A stretch of DNA of 64,000 nucleotides from Candidatus Brevundimonas phytovorans (GCA_029203145.1 CP119309.1:2939001-3003000), one strand, 5' to 3'; shown: positions 7,922-16,239, counted from the stretch's first letter. Numbers and translations are program-made. Notes: generated by a model from the sequence alone, not told the origin.

Positions 7922-8316
7922 GCGCCGCCCCCAAGTTCAAGAACCATGTGAAGATCTCCGAGCGCCACGGCGCCGGCGAATGGAAGATCGAGAAGCTGGC
8001 GTTGGCGGCCCTGATGCCGCTGGGCCTGTGGGTCCTGTCGAGCGCCTTCACCCTGGCCGGCGCTGGCTATGAGGCGGTCGCCGCCTGGTTCGGCAGCACG
8101 CTGAACGCGGGTCTTCTGGGTCTGACCGCCATTGTCTTCTTCCTGTTCGCCAGCCTGGCCTGGAAGGTGATCATCGAGGACTACGTCCCCGCGCCCTCGA
8201 CCCGGACGACCCTGATCAACCTGTCGAACCTCGTCTTCCTCGTGCTGGCCGCCGCCAGCATCTTCTTCATCGTGCGTGTAGCGATGGGCTCCGCCCCGCT
8301 GCCCGCCGGAGTCTGA
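7918..8316 (+). CDS. sdhD: Succinate dehydrogenase membrane anchor SdhD, lacking the haem-ligand histidine
   Basis: Second membrane anchor, 132 residues with three transmembrane helices (about residues 27-50, 63-86 and 99-122). It starts at GTG, overlapping the sdhC stop (GTGA). The signature VIIEDYVP (residues 84-91) aligns with E. coli VLTDYVKP and keeps the Asp-Tyr pair (Asp88, Tyr89). Counting back eleven residues from Asp88 gives Phe77 (TTC at 8146), where E. coli has His71, the second axial haem ligand. The usual N-terminal histidine and arginine (E. coli His14 and Arg20) fall on Gly20 and Lys26. Identification rests on position in the operon, topology and the EDY motif. Confidence 0.88.
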   Translation: MSAAPKFKNHVKISERHGAGEWKIEKLALAALMPLGLWVLSSAFTLAGAGYEAVAAWFGSTLNAGLLGLTAIVFFLFASLAWKVIIEDYVPAPSTRTTLINLSNLVFLVLAAASIFFIVRVAMGSAPLPAGV

Positions 8317-8323
8317 TCCCGTC

Positions 8324-10108
8324 ATGGCTGCTTACGAGCTTATCGATCACGAATACGACGTCGTCGTCGTCGGCGCGGGCGGTTCCGGCCTGCGCGCGGC
8401 GCTCGGCGCCGCCCAGCAGGGCCTGAAGGTCGCCTGCGTCACCAAGGTCTTCCCGACCCGCTCGCACACCGTGGCCGCCCAGGGCGGCATCTCGGCCTCG
8501 CTGGGCAATATGGGCGAGGACAGCTGGCAATGGCACATGTACGACACCGTCAAGGGGTCGGACTGGCTGGGCGACCAGGACGCCATCGAATACCTGGTCC
8601 GTAACGCGCCCAAGGCGGTTTACGAGCTGGAACACTGGGGCGTGCCTTTCAGCCGCACCGAAGAAGGCAAGATCTACCAGCGCGCCTTCGGCGGCATGAC
8701 CCGCAACTTCGGCGAAGGCCCGGTGCAGCGCACCTGCGCCGCCGCCGACCGTACCGGCCACGCCATCCTGCACACCCTGTACGGCCAGTCGGTCCGTCGC
8801 GAGGTCAAGTTCTTCGTCGAATACTTCGCCCTGGACCTGATCATGCAGGACGGCGCCTGCACCGGCGTGACCGCCCTGCAGCTCGACAATGGTCAGATGC
8901 ACCAGTTCCGCGCCAAGATGGTGGTGCTGGCGACCGGCGGTTACGGCCGCGCCTACTTCTCGGCCACCTCGGCCCACACCTGCACCGGCGACGGCAACGC
9001 CATGGTGCTGCGCGCCGGCCTGCCGCTGCAGGACATGGAGTTCGTGCAGTTCCACCCGACCGGCATCTATGGCGCCGGCTGCCTGATCACCGAGGGCGCC
9101 CGCGGTGAAGGCGGCTATCTGACCAACTCGGAAGGCGAGCGCTTCATGGAGCGCTATGCGCCGACCGTGAAGGACCTGGCCCCGCGCGACATGGTTTCGC
9201 GCTCCATGACCATCGAAATCCGTGAAGGGCGCGGCGTGGGTCCGAACAAGGACCACATCTTCCTGCACCTGGACCACCTGGATCCCAAGATCCTGCATCA
9301 GCGCCTGCCGGGCATCTCGGAATCGGCCAAGATCTTCGCCGGCGTCGACGTGACCAAGGAGCCGATCCCGGTCCTGCCGACGGTCCACTACAACATGGGC
9401 GGCATCCCGACCAACTATCACGGCGAGGTGCTGACGCTGCGCGACGGCAACCCCGACAGCGTGGTTCCGGGCCTGATGGCCGTGGGCGAAGCCGCCTGCG
9501 TCTCGGTGCACGGCGCCAACCGTCTGGGCTCCAACTCCCTGACCGACCTGGTGGTGTTCGGCCGCGCCGTCGGCCTGCGCTGCGGCGAAGTCGTCGACAA
9601 GGCCTCGGCCGTGCCCTCGGCCTCCAAGGCCCAGACCGACGAGCACCTGGCCCGTCTGGATCGCTTCCGCAACGCCTCGGGCTCGACCCCGACCGCCAAG
9701 CTGCGTCTTGAAATGCAGCGCGCCATGCAGTCGGACGCCGCCGTCTTCCGCACCGGCAAGACCCTGGACGAAGGCGTGGCCAAGCTGCGCGCCATCGACG
9801 CGGCCGGCGCCGACATCAAGACCACGGACCGCGGCCTGATCTGGAACACGGACCTGATCGAGACCCTGGAATACGACAACCTGATCGCTCAGGCCCTCGT
9901 GACCATCGAAGGTGCCGCCAACCGCACGGAATCGCGCGGCGCCCACGCTCGCGAGGACTTCCCCGACCGCGACGACGTCAACTGGATGAAGCACACCCTG
10001 GCCTGGAAGCGTCCGGGCGAAGGCGTCCAGATCGACTACCGCCCGGTCCACAAATACACGATGACCGACGACGTCGCCTACATCGAGCCCAAGGCTCGGG
10101 TTTACTAA
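8324..10108 (+). CDS. sdhA: Succinate dehydrogenase flavoprotein subunit
   Basis: Catalytic subunit of complex II, 594 residues, the standard length. It carries the FAD-binding VVGAGGSGLRAALGAA near the N-terminus. His48 in TRSHTVAAQGG is the residue that binds FAD covalently. The substrate loop is HPTGIYGAGCLITEGARGEG, and the C-terminal segment SRGAHAREDFPDRDD also fits. It oxidises succinate to fumarate and passes electrons to SdhB on the cytoplasmic side of the inner membrane. It starts seven bases after sdhD and is followed by sdhB after 13 bases. All expected active-site motifs are present, in contrast to the altered anchors. Confidence 0.98.
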   Translation: MAAYELIDHEYDVVVVGAGGSGLRAALGAAQQGLKVACVTKVFPTRSHTVAAQGGISASLGNMGEDSWQWHMYDTVKGSDWLGDQDAIEYLVRNAPKAVYELEHWGVPFSRTEEGKIYQRAFGGMTRNFGEGPVQRTCAAADRTGHAILHTLYGQSVRREVKFFVEYFALDLIMQDGACTGVTALQLDNGQMHQFRAKMVVLATGGYGRAYFSATSAHTCTGDGNAMVLRAGLPLQDMEFVQFHPTGIYGAGCLITEGARGEGGYLTNSEGERFMERYAPTVKDLAPRDMVSRSMTIEIREGRGVGPNKDHIFLHLDHLDPKILHQRLPGISESAKIFAGVDVTKEPIPVLPTVHYNMGGIPTNYHGEVLTLRDGNPDSVVPGLMAVGEAACVSVHGANRLGSNSLTDLVVFGRAVGLRCGEVVDKASAVPSASKAQTDEHLARLDRFRNASGSTPTAKLRLEMQRAMQSDAAVFRTGKTLDEGVAKLRAIDAAGADIKTTDRGLIWNTDLIETLEYDNLIAQALVTIEGAANRTESRGAHAREDFPDRDDVNWMKHTLAWKRPGEGVQIDYRPVHKYTMTDDVAYIEPKARVY

Positions 10109-10121
10109 GGGAGTCCCGCAG

Positions 10122-10919
10122 ATGGTTCAGCTCACTCTCCCGCGCGGCTCCAAGCCCACGACCGGCAAGGTCCACAAGGCCCCGGCCGGCGCCAAGAACG
10201 TCAAGACCTACAAGGTCTATCGCTACGACCCGGAAACGGATTCCGATCCGCGCTGGGACAGCTTCGAGGTCTCGTCCGACGATCACGGCCCCATGCTTCT
10301 GGACGCCCTGATCCACATCAAGAACGAGATCGACCCGACGTTGTCCTTCCGTCGCTCGTGCCGTGAAGGCATCTGCGGCTCGTGCTCGATGAACATCGAC
10401 GGTCGCAACACCCTGGCCTGCACCAAAGGCATGGACGAGTGCTCGTCGCACAACATCACCATCGCCCCCCTGCCCCACCAGCCGGTGGTCAAGGACCTGG
10501 TGACGGACCTGAGCCTCTTCTACGCCCAGTACGACTCGATCCAGCCCTACCTGCAGTCGGACGAGCCGGACCCGGAAGCCGAGCGCCTGCAGTCGCCGGC
10601 CGACCGCGAGAAGCTGGACGGTCTGTACGAGTGCATCCTGTGCGCCTGCTGCTCGACCTCCTGCCCCAGCTACTGGTGGAACCAGGAAGAATACCTCGGC
10701 CCGGCGGCCCTGCTGCAGTCCTACCGCTGGATCTCGGACAGCCGCGATGACGCGACCCAGAAGCGCCTCGACGACCTCGAGGACCCCTTCAAGCTGTATC
10801 GCTGCCACACGATCATGAACTGCGCCCAGGTCTGCCCCAAGGGGCTGAACCCGGCCAAGGCGATCGCCGAGACCAAGAAGCTGATGGTCGCGCCGAGCCG
10901 CAAACGCGCGGCGGCCTAG
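10122..10919 (+). CDS. sdhB: Succinate dehydrogenase iron-sulfur subunit
   Basis: The 265-residue electron-transfer subunit of complex II. The [2Fe-2S] ligands are in CREGICGSCSMNIDG plus the cysteine of NTLAC. The [4Fe-4S] cluster uses CILCACCSTSCP, and the [3Fe-4S] cluster uses CHTIMNCAQVCPKGLNP. The tryptophan of SCPSYWWN and the histidine of CHTIMNC, which approach ubiquinone in E. coli SdhB (Trp164 and His207), are both kept. The quinone site next to the [3Fe-4S] cluster therefore looks functional although the anchors lack haem ligands. It ends the sdhCDAB operon, with a terminator 26 bases downstream. Confidence 0.98.
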   Translation: MVQLTLPRGSKPTTGKVHKAPAGAKNVKTYKVYRYDPETDSDPRWDSFEVSSDDHGPMLLDALIHIKNEIDPTLSFRRSCREGICGSCSMNIDGRNTLACTKGMDECSSHNITIAPLPHQPVVKDLVTDLSLFYAQYDSIQPYLQSDEPDPEAERLQSPADREKLDGLYECILCACCSTSCPSYWWNQEEYLGPAALLQSYRWISDSRDDATQKRLDDLEDPFKLYRCHTIMNCAQVCPKGLNPAKAIAETKKLMVAPSRKRAAA

Positions 10920-10945
10920 GGCTTCAGGCTTACCGACCCGAACAG

Positions 10946-10976
10946 CCCCCGGCGCCGACAGGCTCCGGGGGTTTTT
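10946..10976 (+). terminator. Rho-independent terminator of the sdh operon
   Basis: CCCCCGG (10946-10952) pairs with CCGGGGG (10965-10971) and is followed directly by TTTTT. It lies just after sdhB and before the ferredoxin gene. Confidence 0.85.
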
Positions 10977-11032
10977 CATGCCCGCGATACGCCGGGGCTT
11001 GCCTCCCGCGCGGCCTGGGCTAAGACGCCTGC

Positions 11033-11353
11033 ATGGCCAAGATCACCTACATCGAGCACGACGGGACCGAGCACACGGTCGAGGTCAAGAACGGCCTCAG
11101 CGTCATGGAAGGCGCGATCCGCAACAATGTGCCGGGCATCGACGCCGACTGCGGCGGCGCCTGCGCCTGCGCAACCTGCCACGTCTATGTGGACGAGAAC
11201 TTCGCCTCGGAAACGGGGCGTCCTTCGGCCATGGAGGAGTCGATGCTCGACTTCGCCGAGAACGTCGAACCGAACAGCCGCCTGTCCTGCCAGATCCGCG
11301 TCAGCGACGACCTGGACGGCCTGATCGTGCGCCTGCCGCAAAGCCAGCACTGA
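11033..11353 (+). CDS. Adrenodoxin-type [2Fe-2S] ferredoxin
   Basis: A 106-residue soluble ferredoxin. The four cluster ligands are Cys40, Cys46 and Cys49 (spacing C-x5-C-x2-C within CGGACACATC) and Cys86 in RLSCQIRV. This is the vertebrate-adrenodoxin/bacterial Fdx arrangement used in Fe-S cluster assembly and in electron supply to P450 enzymes. No isc or P450 gene is nearby, so the partner is not shown by context. It is separated from sdh by a terminator and ends one base before the kinase gene, so it is probably co-transcribed with that gene. Confidence 0.93.
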   Translation: MAKITYIEHDGTEHTVEVKNGLSVMEGAIRNNVPGIDADCGGACACATCHVYVDENFASETGRPSAMEESMLDFAENVEPNSRLSCQIRVSDDLDGLIVRLPQSQH

Positions 11354-11354
11354 G

Positions 11355-12179
11355 ATGATCGACACCCGGCTGCTGGACGCGGTCGGGGCCTTGATCACCG
11401 CCCATGCGGGACCTGGCCACGTTCCGCTCGTCGGGATCGCGGGGGCGCAAGGGTCGGGCAAGACCACATTGGCGCGCGCCGCCGCCGCGCGGTTCGGCGC
11501 GGCGCATCTGTCGCTGGATGACGTCTATCTGACGAAGGCCGAGCGTGAGGCCAAGGGCAGGGCGCTCCATCCCCTGTTCGCCGTGCGCGGCCCGCCGGGA
11601 ACGCATGACCTGAGGCTGCTGGAACGGAGGGTAGAAGCGCTACGCGCCGCCGGTCCCGACAGCCGGACGCCGCTGCCCGCCTTCGACAAGCTTTCCGATG
11701 ATCGCCGTCCCGAGACGCAATGGCCTGTGTTCGCGGGCCGCCCGACGGCGGTGCTGGTGGACGGCTGGTGTCTGGGGGCGACGGCGCAGGCCGAGGCGGA
11801 CCTCGCCGCGCCGATCAATGGGCTGGAACACGAGCGGGACGGGCAGGGGGTCTGGCGGCGGGCGGTCAACACCGAACTGGCAGGACCCTATGCCGAGGTC
11901 TTTGCGCGTTTTGACGCTGTGCTGTTCCTGAGGGCGCCGTCGTTTGACGTGGTGCTGGACTGGCGCTGCGAGCAGGAGGTGGGGCTGCTGGGCTTGGCGC
12001 CGGTCGATCTGCCGCCCGCGCGCCGCGCCGAACTGGCGCTCTTCATTCAGCATTTCGAGCGCATCACCCGCTCCATGCTGGCGGGCGGGGTTCGGGCGGA
12101 CGCGACGTTTACTCTGGATAGAGATCGGCGTCCCTTCTCCCCTAGAGGGAGAAGGTGGCAGGCGGAGCCTGACGGATGA
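11355..12179 (+). CDS. P-loop kinase, D-glycerate 3-kinase-like, with repeat-encoded C-terminus
   Basis: A 274-residue P-loop kinase. Walker A is GIAGAQGSGKTTLARA (about residues 27-42), followed by HLSLDDVYL and FDKLSDDRRP. VLVDGWCLG is the second acidic strand. This order resembles plant-type D-glycerate 3-kinase and uridine kinase-like proteins (for example E. coli YggC/YggF relatives); the substrate is not proven. It starts one base after the ferredoxin stop. The last 14 or so residues (PFSPRGRRWQAEPDG) and the stop codon are written in a dispersed intergenic repeat that begins at 12131. The native C-terminus probably ended near TLDRDRR, so the repeat seems to have replaced the original stop. 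Confidence 0.78.
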   Translation: MIDTRLLDAVGALITAHAGPGHVPLVGIAGAQGSGKTTLARAAAARFGAAHLSLDDVYLTKAEREAKGRALHPLFAVRGPPGTHDLRLLERRVEALRAAGPDSRTPLPAFDKLSDDRRPETQWPVFAGRPTAVLVDGWCLGATAQAEADLAAPINGLEHERDGQGVWRRAVNTELAGPYAEVFARFDAVLFLRAPSFDVVLDWRCEQEVGLLGLAPVDLPPARRAELALFIQHFERITRSMLAGGVRADATFTLDRDRRPFSPRGRRWQAEPDG

Positions 12180-12293
12180 GGGGTGTGAGCGCCTCGATCT
12201 GAAAGTTCGGCGTCGGCGGGTCGCGACATGACGTCGAGCCGACACCCCTCATCCGGCCCTGACGGGCCACCTTCTCCCTCAAGGGGAGAAGGG
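12131..12293. repeat. Inverted pair of CCTCATCC/CCTTCTCCC repeats
   Basis: Two units face each other. Unit 1 is 12131-12186, ending GACGGATGAGGGGTG. Unit 2 is 12242-12293, starting ACACCCCTCATCCGG and ending CTTCTCCCTCAAGGGGAGAAG. About 55 bases separate them. Unit 1 overlaps the kinase gene's 3' end. The same paired arrangement occurs at 38991-39140. The pair lies in the convergent gap before the HAD gene and may form a large cruciform or terminator. Confidence 0.8.
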
Positions 12294-12301
12294 CTCTTTG
12301 G

Positions 12302-12329
12302 GCGCTAACGCCTTCGGCTGCTTGAGCGC
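12302..12329 (-). repeat. CAAG-bulge hairpin element, copy 2 (short)
   Basis: The plus strand reads GCGCTAAC...GCTTGAGCGC, so the element runs on the minus strand. The outer stem GCGCT/AGCGC and CAAG bulge are kept; the inner stem is short (GCCGAAGGC). It sits two bases beyond the HAD gene stop. Confidence 0.6.
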
Positions 12330-12330
12330 A

Positions 12331-13185
12331 TCAGTCCGCCGGCATGCGGCCGTAGTTGACCGCGATGCGGCCGATCAGGCCCTTGACGATCAGGTCGACG
12401 GGGGTGCCCTCGCGATAGTCGCCCTCGGCGACGAAGTTGACGCGGTCTTCCGAGATCAGGCGGTGGATCTTGTTGTGGTCGCGCGGGGTGTTGTCGGGGT
12501 CATAGACGGCGATGGAGAAGCCGCCCTTGGTGTGCATCATCTTCATGGTCGGGACGTCGGTGTCGCCGTCGCCGAGGAAGATCATCCGGTCAAACGGGAT
12601 GGGACGTTCCTCGTCCGGGATGAAGCGGTTGATGCGCTCGTCGTCCCAGTGGTTGTGCACGCCCTTGTTGATGCGGAACAGGTACTGGGTCTTGGTGGTG
12701 TAGTTGACGCCGACGGCCGGCCAGACGGCGACCTCGTTTTCGTCATAGGCGTACTTCGAGGCGAAGACGTGGGTGAAGGCCTCGGCGATGGGGCAGCCCT
12801 GGATCATCTCTTCCAGGCCCGCAGAGATGATGTAGTGCTCGATCTCCAGGCCGTACTGGGCGCCGAACTCGTTCATGCGGTCGAACCAGCTGCGATCCCG
12901 CAGACCTTCGAACAGGGCCACGTCGCGGCCGTGATCCCGCAGCGTCTGGCGCGTCACCGGCGCGCCCTGCTCGCGGGCCGTCTGCAGCATCATCTGCATA
13001 TACATCAGGATGCCGTCGCCGTCGGAGGCGATGGTCCGGGGACGGACGGTCTCGTTCCAGAACTGGGACGGCGTCATCCCAATCGAAGGGATGAAGCTGA
13101 CCTCCTGCATATTGCCCCGCGCCAGGGTGCCGTCGAAATCATAGATGATGGCGGTCTTGAGCAGGGGGCGGGTCGTGTCGGCCAT
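12331..13185 (-). CDS. HAD-superfamily hydrolase
   Basis: A 284-residue HAD phosphatase. Motif I is YDFDGTLARGN (nucleophile and acid/base aspartates near residues 14-16), motif II is IISAG in the middle, and motif IV is MIFLGDGDTDVPTM. The long helical cap with SIGMTPSQFWNE is typical of a poorly described bacterial branch, so the substrate is unknown. I chose the ATG at 13185 (MADTTRPLLK) because AGGACG precedes it; an upstream start in the same frame adds 17 arginine-rich residues. It lies 54 bases downstream of divL on the same strand, so the two may be co-transcribed. Confidence 0.82.
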   Translation of the reverse strand: MADTTRPLLKTAIIYDFDGTLARGNMQEVSFIPSIGMTPSQFWNETVRPRTIASDGDGILMYMQMMLQTAREQGAPVTRQTLRDHGRDVALFEGLRDRSWFDRMNEFGAQYGLEIEHYIISAGLEEMIQGCPIAEAFTHVFASKYAYDENEVAVWPAVGVNYTTKTQYLFRINKGVHNHWDDERINRFIPDEERPIPFDRMIFLGDGDTDVPTMKMMHTKGGFSIAVYDPDNTPRDHNKIHRLISEDRVNFVAEGDYREGTPVDLIVKGLIGRIAVNYGRMPAD

Positions 13186-13239
13186 GGGGACGTCCTGAGG
13201 GGCTTGGACAAGCCCTCTAGCACGAGATGGGCGCAAAGA

Positions 13240-15552
13240 TCAGCCCAGCAGCAGTTCCGGAGCCGCCGTCGGCGCCGTGGCCTCGACCGGCAGGTGCAGG
13301 ATGAAGGCCGCGCCCTTGCCCGGCTCGGACTGGACCTCTGCCCAGCCGCCGTGCAGCTCGACCAGGGCCTTGACCAGGGCCAGGGCCACGCCCGGCCCGC
13401 CGCGCTCGCGCCGCACGAAGCGGTCGAAGACGTGGGCCTGCAGATGATAGGGGATGCCTCGCCCGGTGTCCTCGACGCGAATGCGCACCTCGCCCGCGCC
13501 GACCTCGGCGGTCAGGGTCACGGCCCCGCCCTCGGACACGGCGCGACAGGCGTTTTCCAGCAGGTGATCGACGGCCTGGGCGATGCGGCGGACGTCGGCG
13601 CGGACCGGCTTCAGCCGCGGCGGGCAGGCGACGGTCAGGACAGCGCCGCGGCCCTCGACCTTGCCGCGCACCTTTTCAGCGCAGGCCTCCAGCAGGTCGC
13701 AGACCCGCATGTCGCCCAGCGTCAGCTCCATCTCGCCCGCGTCGATCTGGGCCATATCGAGCACGTCGTCGATCGAGCGGGCCAGGTGGCTGGCGGCGAC
13801 GCGGATGGCCCCGGCGTGCTGGCGGCTGCGCTCGGGCAGGTCGCCCATGGCCTCCAGCAGTTCGGAATAGCCGACGATGGTGGTCAAGGGCGTGCGCAGC
13901 TCATAGGAGACGCTGCCGACGAACTCGCGCTTCAGCGCCTGGCTCTCGGCCAGGGCGGCTTCCTTGGCCGCCAGGGCCTGTTCCAGCTCGCGCCGGGCGG
14001 TGACGTCGGAGAAGGCGACCAGGGTGGCGCCGTCGGGCAGGGGCCGGGTCTGCCAGGACACGACGCGGTCGTCGTCGGTGCGGCCTTCGCCCGAGATGGG
14101 CACACGGCTTTCCGGATCGGGATCGGCGACCCGCGCCTTCAGGCCCAGCCACAGGGCGGCGTCGTCCAGCACCGGGCGGCACAAGGCGGCCACGGCGTCG
14201 AAGTCTCCAGCCTCGGCCAACTGGTCCGCCGTCACGCCCCAGAAGCTTTCGAAGGCGTCGTTGTTGAGCCGCAGGCGGCCGTCCGAGCCGAAGACGGCCA
14301 CAGCGTCGTTCAGCTTGTCCAGCGTCGCCGTCTGGACCTGGATCTGGGCGTTGTAGCGGCTGCGCAGCTGCAGCTCGTCGGTGATGTCCGAGAAGATCAG
14401 CAGGATGCCGCCCAGCGGGTGCGGCTGACGCACCACGCGCAGGGTCCGCCCATCGGGCAGGGACCAGCTGTCGTCCGGCGAGGCCTCGGCGGCGCCGTAG
14501 AATTCCAGCTCGCTGGCCTTCCAACCGGCGTAGTCGATGACCTCAGGCAACTGGCGCTTCTGGCGCAGGCGATCCAGAAGCTCGGCGTGGGTCGGGCGCT
14601 CGTCCAGCCAGGCCGGGTCGATGTTGAACAGCTGCTGGAAGGCGGTGTTGTGGAAGGCCAGCCGCTTGGCCGGGCCGAAGATGGCCACGGCGTCGGCCAG
14701 ATGGTTCAGGGTCTCATCATGGGCCTCGACGTGACGGCGCAGGGTGTCGCGCGTCTCCTCGGCCTCGGTCATGTCGATGGCGAAGGCGATGACGGCGCCG
14801 CGCCCGCCCGCCAGAGGCTCGGCCAGGATGCGCCAGGCGCGGCGGCGACCGTCCGACGACACCCAGCGGAAGCCGTCCTGACGCGCGTTCAGGCGCGAAG
14901 CCTCGGCCACGATCAGGTCGGCGCCGCGATCGAAGCTGAGGCACTGCTCATGGGCTTCGGCCAGGGTCTCGGCGCGAACCTCCGTCAGCCAGGCCTTGTT
15001 GGCCCAGATCAGCTGCCCGGCGCCGTCGACCACCCAGGTCGGGGCCGGCGAGGCCTCGGCCAGGGCGCCCAGGCCGGCGTCGGCGGCGGTTTCCGCGCCC
15101 CCCAGTTTCGACAGGCGCAGCCAGGCCGAACCGCCGAGCGCCCGGCCCTCGACCGCCCAGGCGCCGTCGGCGGATTCCAGCAGGGTCTCGAACGGCTCGC
15201 CGCGCTGGACCAGCCCGTCCATGTGGCCGGTGTGGGTTTCGTGAAGCGCCGTCACGATGGCCTCGGCCGCCGCTGCCCCTTCACGACCGGGGGCGAGCAC
15301 CGCCAGGGCCTCCGGCGCGCCGAACACCCATTGGGCGTGACCTTCAGGCGTCAGGGCCAGACGCACGTCGTCGAAGACGTTGAGGGCGCCTTCGCAGGCG
15401 GCGGCGTGGGCGCGTTCGCCCGACAGCCAGGCCTCGACCTCGGCCTCGCGCGCGCCCAGACGCTTGCGCAGCCGCCAGGCCCAGGCGCTGATCGCCAGCG
15501 CCAGACCCGCTGCGCCCGCAGTGGCCACATAGGCGATGTCGGCCTCGGCCAT
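13240..15552 (-). CDS. divL: DivL, tyrosine-type sensor kinase of the CckA/CtrA cell-cycle pathway
   Basis: A 770-residue kinase-like protein, close to the 769 residues of Caulobacter DivL. One transmembrane helix lies at residues 6-26. Several PAS domains follow (one ends near FAIDMTEAEE, one near LLIFSDITDE, one near VAFSDVTARR). The dimerisation helix carries SVSYELRTPLT, where the normal phospho-histidine is Tyr550 (codon at 13905-13903), the same residue number as in Caulobacter. ATP-binding boxes are LLENACRAV, VEDTGRGIP and GGPGVALALVKAL. In Caulobacter, DivL binds DivK and controls CckA, and so CtrA phosphorylation. ATG 15552 follows a GGGGACAGG sequence; the frame extends 23 codons further. 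It is divergent from the zinc-protease gene. Confidence 0.93.
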   Translation of the reverse strand: MAEADIAYVATAGAAGLALAISAWAWRLRKRLGAREAEVEAWLSGERAHAAACEGALNVFDDVRLALTPEGHAQWVFGAPEALAVLAPGREGAAAAEAIVTALHETHTGHMDGLVQRGEPFETLLESADGAWAVEGRALGGSAWLRLSKLGGAETAADAGLGALAEASPAPTWVVDGAGQLIWANKAWLTEVRAETLAEAHEQCLSFDRGADLIVAEASRLNARQDGFRWVSSDGRRRAWRILAEPLAGGRGAVIAFAIDMTEAEETRDTLRRHVEAHDETLNHLADAVAIFGPAKRLAFHNTAFQQLFNIDPAWLDERPTHAELLDRLRQKRQLPEVIDYAGWKASELEFYGAAEASPDDSWSLPDGRTLRVVRQPHPLGGILLIFSDITDELQLRSRYNAQIQVQTATLDKLNDAVAVFGSDGRLRLNNDAFESFWGVTADQLAEAGDFDAVAALCRPVLDDAALWLGLKARVADPDPESRVPISGEGRTDDDRVVSWQTRPLPDGATLVAFSDVTARRELEQALAAKEAALAESQALKREFVGSVSYELRTPLTTIVGYSELLEAMGDLPERSRQHAGAIRVAASHLARSIDDVLDMAQIDAGEMELTLGDMRVCDLLEACAEKVRGKVEGRGAVLTVACPPRLKPVRADVRRIAQAVDHLLENACRAVSEGGAVTLTAEVGAGEVRIRVEDTGRGIPYHLQAHVFDRFVRRERGGPGVALALVKALVELHGGWAEVQSEPGKGAAFILHLPVEATAPTAAPELLLG

Positions 15553-15695
15553 CCTGTCCCCGGAAAAGTCGTCGATCACACGGCCAAGACCCGAAGGCGA
15601 AGACCGATTCGCGTTTACCATACCCTGATTGCGCGAATTGCGATGCGGCGAGACGGCCGATTGCGGCGCGGGCCCTCGCGGGCGATATCCGACCC

Positions 15696-16118
15696 ATGAC
15701 CCAGACCCCGAACCCGGCGTGGAACGATCAGTCCGCGCCCTCGCTCGACGACTTCGCCCGCCTGGCCGAAGCCGCTTTCGCCGCCCTGCCCGAGATGTTC
15801 CGGCAAGCCGCCGGCGACGTGGTCATCCGTATCGACGACTTCGCCGACGAGGAGACTCTGGACAGTCTGGAGATCGAGGACCCGTTCGAACTGTCAGGCC
15901 TCTATCACGGAGTCCATATCGGCGAGCGCGACGCCATGGGGCCGGCGGCCGAGCCGTCGCGCATCTTCCTCTATCGCCGCCCCATCCTGGATGAGTGGTG
16001 CGAGCGCGGCGACGTGGGTCTGGCCGAGATCATAGCCCACGTCTTGATCCACGAGATCGGCCATCACCTGGGCCTGGACGATGACCAGATCCACGACATC
16101 GAGGATGAGGACGACTGA
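15696..16118 (+). CDS. Zincin-like metallopeptidase family protein
   Basis: A 140-residue minimal zinc protease. The motif HVLIHEIGHHLGLDDDQI (residues 116-133) gives HExxH plus a downstream histidine or aspartate ligand. This is the DUF1025/MopE-like family of small cytoplasmic zincins common beside core genes in proteobacteria. The N-terminal DDFARLAEAAFAALPEMF and RIFLYRRPIL are family-conserved. The very acidic end (DIEDEDD) is usual. No substrate is known. It is divergent from divL, with 143 bases between the starts. Confidence 0.85.
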   Translation: MTQTPNPAWNDQSAPSLDDFARLAEAAFAALPEMFRQAAGDVVIRIDDFADEETLDSLEIEDPFELSGLYHGVHIGERDAMGPAAEPSRIFLYRRPILDEWCERGDVGLAEIIAHVLIHEIGHHLGLDDDQIHDIEDEDD

Positions 16119-16196
16119 GGCGGCCGGCGCGTTCGCGCCCGAACGCCGAAATTCCGAACAGGGCCGGCACAGGTCATGCGGCGTTCTACCGCGTCC

Positions 16197-16239
16197 GACA
16201 GATTGTCTCTGCCGGTGTCTCGACATGGGACAGATTGTC
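16197..16239 (+). promoter_or_regulatory. Direct repeat GACAGATTGTC, candidate operator
   Basis: The 11-mer GACAGATTGTC occurs at 16197-16207 and again at 16229-16239, 32 bases apart (about three helical turns). Each copy is also a partial palindrome (GACA...TGTC). They lie 31-73 bases before the ATG of the small membrane protein at 16270, where an operator pair would be expected. The regulator is unknown. Confidence 0.4.

Noticed and set aside
13903..13905. Loss of the phospho-histidine as a sign that the kinase gene is a pseudogene
   Set aside because: Tyrosine at this place is the defining trait of DivL, and the rest of the frame is intact.
12298..15699. 1133-residue open frame on the plus strand opposite the HAD gene and divL
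   Set aside because: It mirrors two well-supported minus-strand genes. Its sequence is Gly/Ala/Arg/Gln/Asp-rich without any domain, as expected for antisense frames in high-GC DNA.
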